From assembly GCA_907163375.1 (NCBI GenBank), contig CAJQUW010015462.1, positions 186,001-250,000 of the forward strand: 64,000 bases of DNA, in the 5' to 3' direction. This document shows positions 1-9,852 of this stretch, piece by piece. Positions within the stretch are counted from its first letter, which is position 1, and each line of letters opens with the position of its first letter. Both the position numbers and the translations under genes were made by a program. The notes under the pieces were generated by a model. It was not told the DNA's origin, made no database searches, and saw nothing but the letters and a program-made list of their open reading frames with translations. This DNA comes from Prostheceraeus crozeri (Eukaryota > Platyhelminthes > Polycladida > Euryleptidae).

Positions 1-1600
1 TCACTGAATTTGTCTCACTCTTAGCTTTCAAACGAGCTATCGCACGACAAAATCCGTCCACTAGAAGCCAAAATCGAAGCAAGCTGTCCAGAGTGGGGGG
101 GGAGGTCAGTGAAACTTGATGAAAAATGTTTTGGTGACGGTCCCAGGTCGAAATTCCACACTTTGGAAAATTTTCAAAATTTTACCCATACAAAGTCACT
201 CTGACACTTAGGATTTTTTCAGGTAAGCGAGCTCCGACCTAAAATCTTGTAACCGCTCTAACTTTTGAATGAAGACAGATAGGAACAAGCCGATTGTTTC
301 ACTGAATTTGTCTCACTCTTAGCTTTCAAACGAGCTATCGCACGACAAAATCCGTCCACTAGAAGCCAAAATCGAAGCAAGCTGTCCAGAGGGGGGGGGG
401 GGAGGTCAGTGAAATTTGATGAAAAATGTTTTGGTGACGGTCCCAGGTCGAAATTCCACACTTTGGAAAATTTTCAAAATTTTACCCATACAAAGTCACT
501 CTGACACTTAGGATTTTTTCAGGTAAGCGAGCTCCGACCTAAAATCTTGTAACCGCTCTAACTTTTGAATGAAGACAGATAGGAACAAGCCGATTGTTTC
601 ACTGAATTTGTCTCACTCTTAGCTTTCAAACGAGCTATCGCACGACAAAATCCGTCCACTAGAAGCCAAAATCGAAGCAAGCTGTCCAGAGGGGGGGGGG
701 AGGTCAGTGAAATTTGATGAAAAATGTTTTGGTGACGGTCCCAGGTCGAAATTCCACACTTTGGAAAATTTTCAAAATTTTACCCATACAAAGTCACTCT
801 GACACTTAGGATTTTTTCAGGTAAGCGAGCTCCGACCTAAAATCTTGTAACCGCTCTAACTTTTGAATGAAGACAGATAGGAACAAGCCGATTGTTTCAC
901 TGAATTTGTCTCACTCTTAGCTTTCAAACGAGCTATCGCACGACAAAATCCGTCCACTAGAAGCCAAAATCGAAGCAAGCTGTCCAGAGGGGGGGGGGGA
1001 GGTCAGTGAAATTTGATGAAAAATGTTTTGGTGACGGTCCCAGGTCGAAATTCCACACTTTGGAAAATTTTCAAATTTTTACCCATACAAAGTCACTCTG
1101 ACACTTAGGATTTTTCAGGTGAGCGAGCTCCGACCTAAAATCTTGTAACCGCTCTAACTTGTGAACGGCTGGTCCGATTGACTCGCAACAAAAAATGTTG
1201 TCGAGCAGTTTTTTCTCCTCTTTCAAACGAGTAGCTGTAAGACAAAATCCGTCCACTAGAACCAAAGTTAGAAGATTGTTGTCGGGGGGGGGGGGGGGGT
1301 CAGCGAAATTTGATGAAAAATGTTTTGGTGACGGTCCCAGGTCGAAATTCCACACTTTGGAAAATTTTCAAAATTTTACCCATACAAAGTCACTCTGACA
1401 CTTAGGATTTTTTCAGGTAAGCGAGCTCCGACCTAAAATCTTGTAACCGCTCTAACTTTTGAACGAAGACAGATAGGAACAAGCCGATTGTTTCACTGAA
1501 TTTGTCTCACTCTTAGCTTTCAAACGAGCTATCGCACGACAAAATCCGTCCACTAGAAGCCAAAATCGAAGCAAGCTGTCCAGAGGGGGGGGGGGACGTC
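1..1600. repeat. Tandem satellite array, ~299 bp unit with poly-G run
   Basis: Near-identical units begin at 1, 299, 599, 897, about 1180 and 1493 (each starting TCACTGAATTTGTC except the variant). Each carries a G-run: 95-102, 391-402, 691-700, 989-999, 1284-1299 and 1585-1595. Apart from G-run length, units 1 to 4 differ by only a few bases, so amplification or homogenisation is recent. The unit at about 1180-1490 is a divergent variant in its first ~120 bp but matches the others from the G-run onward. The array runs off the left edge. Short reading frames inside it repeat unit by unit and have no recognisable homology, so I treat the array as non-coding. Confidence 0.93.
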
Positions 1601-1604
1601 AGCC

Positions 1605-1860
1605 GAAAATTTTTTCTCTCCGATTTCGCTGGAAACATCCTTCCTAACCCAAAATTTCACGTAGATTCCGAATCTGGACTCCGTTTTCTCATCCGATGCT
1701 TCGTTTGGGCGCTACACACCAAAACGTCCCACATTCTATGTCAAAATTTTGAAGAAACAGTTTTTCTCGCCGATTGCCTTGAAACTCACCCTACCGATGC
1801 AGAATTTCACGCTGAATCCGAATCTGACCTCCGTTTTCTCATCCGACCACTCCTTCCACT
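1605..1860. repeat. Diverged direct repeat pair, ~150 bp period
   Basis: The segment at about 1608-1704 and the one at about 1760-1852 align over ~95 bp. Both contain AATTTCACG, CCGAATCTG and CTCCGTTTTCTCATCCGA in the same order, with scattered substitutions. This is a second, older repeat tier directly after the last G-run unit of the satellite. No coding function is evident. Confidence 0.75.
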
Positions 1861-1935
1861 CGAAACAACCCATTTTACAACCCAACATTCAGCAGATTGC
1901 ACCAAAAACATCACACACTATAGCCTCAAGACTAA

Positions 1936-2200
1936 TCCTGGCGGTCGCCCACGTCAACCTAGACGGTCGCCCACGTCAACCAGGCGGTCGGACCAACTCA
2001 CCCGAGTCTCACACTCTGTTGTTGCAGAGGGGGGGGGGGGACGTCAGCGAACATGTTGTGAACGTGGACCCACCCGGCCGGCACACCACGACAGACCACA
2101 ACCTCTGTCGTTCCAGAGGGGGGGGGGACTCAGACACGAAGCACCACGGCGGCCGACCACGACACTCTGCCGTGCCAGAGGGGGGGGGGACGCAGCGATG
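1936..2200. repeat. Short G-run repeats (CTCTG...CAGAGGGG) and a CGGTCGCCCACGTCAAC duplication
   Basis: Three further G-runs lie at 2029-2040, 2118-2127 and 2180-2189. Each is preceded by a CTCTG-n-CAGA motif and followed by GAC-n-CAG, as in the satellite (CAGA, G-run, GACGTCAG). Just upstream, CGGTCGCCCACGTCAAC occurs twice in tandem near 1942-1980. A long open frame across this block (about 1749-2258) has no ATG start, only TTG, and encodes RGGGD-type repeats from the G-runs. I regard it as a by-product of GC-rich repetition. Confidence 0.6.
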
Positions 2201-2250
2201 GCCGCCATCTTGCGCGGTCCAGAAGTGGAGTTTTGCTTACTACTCTTCTT

Positions 2251-2432
2251 CCCATTAGATTTGGATTGTATTTTCTTTTTTTCTATCCCCTGTCAGACAA
2301 GAAGAGGAACCGGGTAGAACTCACCAGACGCTCAGATTCGTAGTAGCCACTAAGGAAGCCAAATACTACATATATACATCTTTCTATTTAAATCTCATTT
2401 TCGGCCTCCTTCCCAGCAGAAATTCGTGATGT
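2251..2432 (+). mobile_element. Solitary arm of a foldback-type element
   Basis: This segment aligns with the right arm of the foldback element at 20988-21280. It shares CCCATT-GATTT, GACAAGAAGAGGAAC, CAGATTCG-AGTAG and CTCATTTTCGGCCTC in the same order. It has many substitutions and lacks the terminal GGCTGCCGGA, so it is an older relic. In the intact copy the interior of the element lies to the left of this arm. Here that side is occupied by the G-run satellite. Confidence 0.75.
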
Positions 2433-4613
2433 AGACTAGACTAAAAAGGCAGCATATTTGAGATCCGGAGATCAGCAGATCTAATTTATGATTCTAGAGT
2501 AATTTCTCGTAGAAAAATGATACCTTGATGCATTTTTACCTCTAGACGGCTGCGCACATATTTTGCAGAGCTGTTTCTAGTAAAATATTCTAAGGAGAAT
2601 ATTCATGAAAAGAAAGGAACATTTACTTTGATATGTCTGTGCAGAGAAAGTTCAATGAAAGTCTATTTATTGTCGACCCTCTTCCAGATAAAGCTTATGA
2701 TGGAATGATGATTTTTAGCATACGCAATGGGCCTACTTGTAATTTTTTTGATCGATCAGAAGCTTTAGCTGATTGATTGCTGAATTTGAATTCTTTTTCA
2801 TTGCATCATGATATTTCATGATATTTCATTTTGCTTATTACTTCGATATTTTTGGAATTAGTCATAACTTCAATGTGTATTTACACTTTACTATTAAAGA
2901 GATGACGATGTCTAAATGATTGTTCGGCATGCTGGCGTGTGTTAAATTATATTTAGAATATCAAATGTCTGAGATAGAGCCATTCATCCCACCTCAATCT
3001 AATGATGACTTTCGTTGTTATTGATCAGTGGACATTTTATAGCGGATAAAATGACATATATTATAAACTGACAAACTGTACATGTTGCCAATTCATTTGA
3101 ATTCCCCGTCATTGAGATTTATTCTTTTTTTTATCAACTTTCAAAGACTTTGTAACAATCTATGATGTTTCATTAATTGAATACTACAGCACATATGAGT
3201 TTTGTAACGCTTTACAGTGAAATGCGTGTAATCAGCACATGATGATGTCTCCACCTGCTACTTATCTACCAGGAGGCAGGGCAGGATGAGACACCTCCTC
3301 ATCTATGAGACACCTTTCTTAGTATTTCCTATAATCTGCGTTCACATGCAAAGTTAAGTTTTTGCATTTTACAATGACCTTATTTTGTTCTATTTGCTCT
3401 CCAGATCATGCGCAACATCACTACTTTATAAAATTTTCGAAATGAAATTGGGAGGAAATCAGGTTAAAGTCACCATTTATTGCCGAAACTTATCATTTAA
3501 ATTATACCGCTGCTTCCACTTGTTCAGTCATGTGGATGTAAATTGAATAGTATAAATGACATTTTTACATAAAGAGAATCACATTACTGAAATTAGTCCA
3601 TTATTGACTTTTAACAGAAATTCTGCTGACGAATGATTTGCGCCGTAGTTCGGGAAATCAAATATAACGAACTGTTTTCCACAGGGATTTGAAACACCAC
3701 ATGGCCTTGTGATGTCGATCTAAACTGAAGATTAATGCGTAGCTATTTCCCAATTTTCCATTTCATTCACTCACTTTCTTCCTTCCCTTTGTCTCTCTAA
3801 TACACTGCTCTTTTATATATTCCTGAAAAATGTTTCCTTTATGGAACTTGTTAACTCAATAAGTTTGTAGATGATAAACACGGACACTTGTAAATCACAA
3901 TGCCAAAACTGATCAATTTTCTAATCATATTTTCCATGGGAGCTTAGATTAAGTACAAGAAAAAGTGATTGGATTATGAAAAAATCACGCTGCTTTTTCA
4001 TAGTCACAATAATGTAATTACAATTGTAGTTCCCTGGAAATAGTGTCCTTCAAGGACAGGGAACATTGCACTGAAAAGCAAACGCAAGTGGAGGAGTTGT
4101 TGCTAGTATTGTTGTTTAATTCACTTGTTTTTTTGACTGTTTCAAAGATGTCGAGAAGCACGCAACGCTAGTGATAAATGTTAACAAGGGGCTGAAAATG
4201 TTAACTTCAAAATCTTCTGATTTGCATCAAAATTTGCGATACTTAAAGTCAAACTCAAAAAATTGTCTCTAATCAATATGAAAGCGTTCCTCGGTTATTC
4301 ATCGCACCAGAATGACTTTTGATGTTATGACAAAACCAGAAATTCCTTTCTTCACATATTAAAATCAGTCATAGTGTAAACAACACAGTTTAGCGACGGC
4401 AGCCCATTAAAGAATGTATAGGTTTTCACTAATTTGGACCCACTATTTCCAAGAATCACTATTTTGAACAGTGAAGCCTGAAATGACAACTTCAGCGCAT
4501 TGACCAAAGGCAGTCAAGATTTCGTGACTGCACTCGAGTCTCTGAATTCCAGTAAGAAAAGAGTTAGAAGATGCGCGGCCATGTTTTATGGCCAACTGTA
4601 TAATCGAACAGCA
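2433..4613. other. AT-rich sequence without recognised features
   Basis: No long reading frame, RNA gene, terminal repeat or tandem array was recognised. Open frames are no longer than chance gives in AT-rich DNA. Confidence 0.6.
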
Positions 4614-4621
4614 ACCACTGA

Positions 4622-4790
4622 CAGAGTTGGAAGTGGGTCGTGGATCAAGTGGGTCACACAATCGCTTGGGTCAGGTGGGTCGTGGGTCATGTTTTTCCGA
4701 AATGTCGGTGGGTCAGATGGGTCGTGGGCCACATATGCCGTGGGTCAGGTGGGTCATGGGTCAAGTTTCGTTGACCCACTTCCAACTCTG
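4622..4790. mobile_element. hAT-type MITE (169 bp)
   Basis: The element is bounded by perfect 18-bp terminal inverted repeats: CAGAGTTGGAAGTGGGTC at 4622-4639, with its reverse complement at 4773-4790. It is flanked by a perfect 8-bp direct repeat ACCACTGA (4614-4621 and 4791-4798), read as the target-site duplication. Termini beginning CAG and an 8-bp duplication are typical of the hAT superfamily. The interior is largely degenerate GTGGGTC heptamers and has no transposase capacity, so the element is non-autonomous. The intact duplication implies a fairly young insertion. Small open frames across it are artefacts of the heptamer. Confidence 0.88.
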
Positions 4791-4798
4791 ACCACTGA

Positions 4799-6334
4799 GA
4801 CCAATGATTAATGCATTGATCAAGAGCAAACTTTCCTTTACTTTGCTGAATTAGACTCCCTGAGTGTATCAGAATGGTGTACAATAGCGAAAAAATAGTA
4901 TTGAATATATATTTGAGAGATTTAGTGTTTAAATCAAAACAATGTTGACACCAACACGACTTGAAGCCATCTATTACAGACTCTACACTCTCTCCAAAAT
5001 CACATCAAGTGTTTCCACAACTAAACAATCCTTCTTAGACGGCATTAACCTTTGATTTCAAAAAGCATTCATATTTTTCACATGTATGGCGACAAAGCTA
5101 ATTAATTTATGAGGCATTTATGATAGCGTTTATCACCAGGAATCGCTTCGCAAAATCCGTGTACTTTTCACCGCTAAGATAAAATTCTTGCATGCTTTGC
5201 ATAATCAGCATAATTAATTTTTCATCATAATTTAAAGTGAAAATAATTTAGTCGTTGCATAATGACTAGTTTAGTCATAATGAGTCTCTTCATGAGTGAC
5301 TGGCGTGTTCAATTTTCCGAGTAACATTTAGTTAAACATCTATTCGCTCATCGATGTTGTGATTCTGACATACAAGCCTTTAACTCAAATTCCGAGCATT
5401 TAAATGTAGCAACAAAAGACACCATTTATCTCTCAAAATTTTCATCACTGATACTTTGTAAATGATCGCTGACGACTGAATACTTAGTACATTGCCCAAA
5501 TAAGACAGCATGTTCTCGAGATGCTGTGTCGCAAATCTCAAGTAAAAGCCGAAATAACAGTTTACTAAATTACGGACAGGTTTTTACAGTCCAAGTCAGC
5601 ATATGCAATAATTTACTGGTGCATAAGCATACTGCATGCACGTCTTCGGCATACACAATCATGCATTCACATTACTTGAGGACAGAGAGCACACCTGTAG
5701 ACAATTATAATCATTATTTCTTCGAAATCAAAGGCATTCATATGATCTGCGCTCAGTCATCAGCGAACTTCGATGATCACGCCTGTAATGGAAGATGACA
5801 TATATGTTAATTTTTTAAAAGTTTTTGAAATTATTTTACATGTAGGCCTATGTGTAGATTGCAGGCAAAAGAAATGAAAAGTATTGGATAAAAGGAATCA
5901 GACATTTTCCAATCTGCAGAGTGTTTTGCATTTTAGTACCATTTTCTGTAGTAATGCTCAACAAAGGAAAACTTTGTCTGGCAGCTGATTTCTACTCCCT
6001 CCTGCAGTAGTCAGATAGTTTTCATATGCATGAAAACTGACGAGGATAGGAAGCAATAACTATCAACGGCTTGTGAAAGTGTCTTGATCCAGTAACACTA
6101 TCCCATGTTATTTGCTCTTCACGTATATGAGTCTCTAGTGAAAACATAGCTGATAAATCACAAGCGTTGTTGAGTAGGTTGCGTGTATCTTTATCTTTAC
6201 TTGTTCTCCTGATATTATGAGAATGTCTTCCTCCATGGTTTATCAAAAGATGATATAATTGAATTAATAAGATAAAGAATGTATTGTGCATGCGCAGTAA
6301 AGGAAATTGAAGGGTTTTTATATTCAAGTTAGAC
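4799..6334. other. AT-rich sequence without recognised features
   Basis: No gene, RNA gene or bounded repeat was recognised in this interval. Confidence 0.55.
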
Positions 6335-6505
6335 GATGAAAGAGTTATAGAGAGAAAATGAAAATCTGCAGGAGATCAAAGTTAATGAGAATGAATATGA
6401 GAATGAGAGAGTGGAGAAAGTTAGTGAGTGTGAGAGGGGACGGAAGGGAATGAAGGAAATATGCGAGAAAGAGAGAGGAGAGAACAAAGAGAAAGACATG
6501 AAGAG
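6335..6505 (+). repeat. Purine-rich tract (GA/AG-rich)
   Basis: About 170 bp on the plus strand consist very largely of G and A (GAGAATGAGAGAGTGGAGAAAG and similar), with few pyrimidine interruptions. It is low-complexity sequence of the kind able to form triplex DNA. A small lysine/glutamate-rich open frame across it is compositional only. Confidence 0.75.
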
Positions 6506-6719
6506 AAATTTGCAGATATCTGTCAGCCCTAGACAGTTAATGAAACGTCTGAGAATCAGAAGTTTTTGTAATCATTCGAGATTTGATCTGCAAGTTCTAA
6601 TTGTTTTGAATTGCAAAGATGGAATATAACGCTTCTTTCTGCGTATATTTGATAGAAGCGAATTTCAATCAAGCCACTGGTAAAGTGTTCGAAAAGCCTC
6701 AGCCAAATAATGTCAGGCT

Positions 6720-7125
6720 TGTAAATGGGCCTAAATTTTCACGGCCCGGCCCAGGTGCGTCAGAAAAAGGTCTGGACCCCTCTTCAGGGGAATTTATTGG
6801 TCCAGGCCATATCCATTCATTTCCCGTTATGAATATGGCTACGCTAGACCTGATCCACCGCATTTATACCTTCATGGCTGATTCTATCAGAATAGGTGCA
6901 TGATGTTATTGATATTTTTTTAATTTGAGCTTCATTTCAGCCAAAAGGTAAGAATATCCCACAAGTTGACTTTTCTTATATGTTGCCAATCGATAAGCAT
7001 TTCCGTTTTTAAGTCATGAGTTATTGGCTCCATCATTTTCGGGCCGGACCGGGCCGATTCTAACTAAAATGATTAAGTCCTGCCAAGTCCCAGCCCGAAG
7101 ACTCTGCCCCATACACTTTCAAGTC
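6720..7125. other. GC-rich patches with GGCCCGG words
   Basis: Two GC-rich patches stand out in AT-rich surroundings. One near 6725-6815 contains CACGGCCCGGCCCAGG and a small hairpin CCCCTCTTCAGGGG. The other near 7035-7120 contains CGGGCCGGACCGGGCCG. They could be ends of a degraded DNA transposon, but I found no target duplication or clear terminal repeat. Confidence 0.3.
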
Positions 7126-9547
7126 AATGTCTAATCTTGAGACAGTTATGTATAATTCATGTTTGATACGTTTTCAGCTAAACCATACGTAAAGGCCGTG
7201 ATTCAGTACTGGATAGCAATCCTGTACAATCCTGGTAGCAATCGTCGCAAAAGTTCTCAAATTTTATGATCGAGCTAGTCTGTTGATCTGTTTCCTTTCA
7301 ATGAGTGATAGAGCACGTATATTTCCATTCATCCTTACAGCCTGAATCGTTCATATTTGAAAAATGAAAGCAAGCGAATGACTGGTTACAAGTTTAGAGG
7401 CGTACTTGTCCGGTGTCATTTTTCAGTTCATCTGCTGTTGATAAATGTCAGTTTATTGGAAACAATATGGGTCACTTCCAATGCCACAAGACTGTTGGAA
7501 GGTTGGGTGCACGAAAAGACAGTGGCTCTGGCCTAAGTTTCCATGACTTTCATTCGAGCAACAATGGCATTAGTGGATTATAGAAATTTGTAGGAAAGAG
7601 GCAGAATATTATACACACACTAACCTACATAGATTTCTATTCAAGAATGTGCTACACAAGTCTTACTTCCTGATACACGCATGTACTCGAATGCTTGCGC
7701 AAAATGACGACATCAAAGACTGACGTTTCTTAGTAAATTCACGACATTCTCCATAGCAAGATCCTATGAAATGCCAAATATGTGCGCGTCATGCGCCTAA
7801 AAATAGCCAAATTACCTACATGCATAGAGGCGAATGCGCATACGCATATGCATGTGCTACGGAAAATATGCCGCGCATATTTCAACAACTGCTTATCAGC
7901 TGTTTTACAAAAACCATTTTGTCAGCATAATTTGCAGTCATTTAGCCATTGCTCGAAAAATTTACAAGATTCTAAAAAGTTTGAATTTGAGGACTAAATG
8001 TTTTGACTTGCTAAATATGAAAATGAATGAGTTCGATTTAAAAATTGGAATGGAGACACTCCTTTCCTTACTTTTGTGTTCCAATCATGCAACGCACATC
8101 AATGCGGATGGGGTTAGCTCGGCATTTGTGAGCTCATTTTCTTATAAAAGTTCGGTTCGGTCTGTGCCACAGACGCATCGCTCAAGTACTATTGTCAAAC
8201 AGCCGGTCAGCAATCTTTGAAGAGAACGACATCTGATGAATAAATACACTGTATAGAGCCGATGTTCTTCATGTGTTCCATATATAATTCACCTGCGAAT
8301 AGAATCCACAGATTCTACTCAGAAAACAAACTTTCAAATATATCTCAAAGTGTTATTGATTGTCAGATTCAGTTTTAGCATAAATGTGAACAAATGCATC
8401 TTGAAGTTTAATAATTAAATTAATATTAATCGGTAAAATATAGTACTATAATATGGCTTATAATTTAGTTACATGCAAAATATGATGAAAGAGAAAAGAT
8501 TGAATTAGCACGACTACTGTCCAAGACCACCAGATACATCAATGACTTATGCATCTTCAATAACAAGCGCTTTGACAAAAGTATATCAAGCATCAATCCA
8601 GATAGCTTAGAAGCTAACAGAAGCGGACTTGTTATAAGACTGTGGATAGGATTTTACATTAGTTAAGTTACTTTACTTTGTGCCTAATTAATTGATATAA
8701 TAGAATTCATGGATGATAAAATGTCCCTTTGATTTAATTACGGGCATTTATTATTTTCATGTTAGCATATTGCCTTTACCTTATAGATTGACTGTACTAA
8801 AATAATATATAATTGTTAACAAAATTACATATTAAAAGTAAGGTATGTACTTATATTTAATAACATAATGATTAACATAATTAATTATTGTATGATATGT
8901 ATTATTGATAATTAAAAGCATAATTCCTATACTTCACTTCACAGCAACGTCTCTCATGTCTAGATTCACTTCAGAATATCAAGAAAGATCCGCAGAAGTT
9001 TTGATAGCTTTAGTTGAATTGCTGAGCAAATCTAAATAGTTATATTTAGTTGGTTTTGTTTTAACAACGAGAAAAACATTCTCCTAACTTTCTTCTTAAA
9101 TTTAGGATTTCAGACATTAGACATTTCTTATCAAACATTCTTATAAAAAAGGAAGGCACCCGTTGACATTGAACAATAAGCCTTCCATGTTTTAATGTTT
9201 ATTCTTTTGATTCCCACATTTTACATTAAATATTCATTTTCAAACGATCAAACTAGTAAGCGAATCGGCAACCACAAAACTTTCTTGGTGTGTGAGATTA
9301 AACAGGGTGCTTGTTTGCCTACAACATGCTATTCGTAAATCGGAAGATTTCTATGTCGCATGCTTATCGACAGTAGGGCCTATCATCAGGAATACAACAT
9401 TAACATCGATTTTCAGGGGCAACAAGGCAGGACATTTGAGGACGCGTGTGAAAAAGTTATTGTCAGGAAATTCCATTTGACTTCATTCATTTCCATGCCT
9501 ATCGCACAATCGCAAAAACTTTTTTCAAGCAAAATGTGTAGGAAAAA
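7126..9547. other. AT-rich sequence without recognised features
   Basis: Nothing beyond short chance reading frames. The portion 8400-8900 is especially AT-rich. Confidence 0.55.
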
Positions 9548-9653
9548 GTCTCCAAGTAATTTGAATTCGTCGCTGTAATAATGTTCAATGTTAATCTCCA
9601 ATGTAAGTCTCCAAGTTATTTGAATTCATCGTTGTAATAATGTTCAATGTTAA
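9548..9653. repeat. Two-copy tandem duplication (~58 bp period)
   Basis: GTCTCCAAGT-ATTTGAATTC and GTAATAATGTTCAATGTTAAT occur at 9548-9595 and again at 9606-9653 with only a few substitutions. A simple local duplication. Confidence 0.9.
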
Positions 9654-9689
9654 TATTCGCAAACAGACATATCTTCGGCGTTCACCGCC

Positions 9690-9737
9690 TTCGTTGGTCG
9701 ATCTTATAATAACGTTATCATAAGATTGACCAGCGAA
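9690..9737. repeat. 48-bp near-perfect palindrome
   Basis: The left arm 9690-9713 pairs with 9714-9737 over 24 bp with three mismatches, and the centre ATAACGTTAT is a perfect palindrome. As RNA, two of the three mismatches on either strand become G-U pairs. No surrounding element boundaries were found. Confidence 0.85.
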
Positions 9738-9796
9738 AGTGTTGGATGAATTATTTTATCCAAATTTTTCATGAGTAGTAAGCTTTCATTATTATT

Positions 9797-9852
9797 ATCA
9801 GTAAAGGGCAGAGAACCTCATCTACACAAGCGGTTCTCTGCCCTCTACTGAT
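9797..9852. repeat. Hairpin with 21-bp arms and 14-nt loop
   Basis: The arm 9797-9817 (ATCAGTAAAGGGCAGAGAACC) is complementary to 9832-9852 with one mismatch. It starts 60 bp after the palindrome at 9690-9737. It could be the tip of a small foldback element or a transcribed hairpin; the sequence alone does not decide. Confidence 0.8.

Noticed and set aside
258-1398. Open frames in the satellite, such as the minus-strand one beginning MWNFDLGPSPKHFSS
   Set aside because: They recur unit by unit with the satellite, are interrupted by variable G-runs, and resemble no protein family I know.
1749-2258. 169-codon open frame on the plus strand
   Set aside because: It starts with TTG, runs through G-run repeats giving RGGGD motifs, has no homology I recognise, and lies in repeat sequence.
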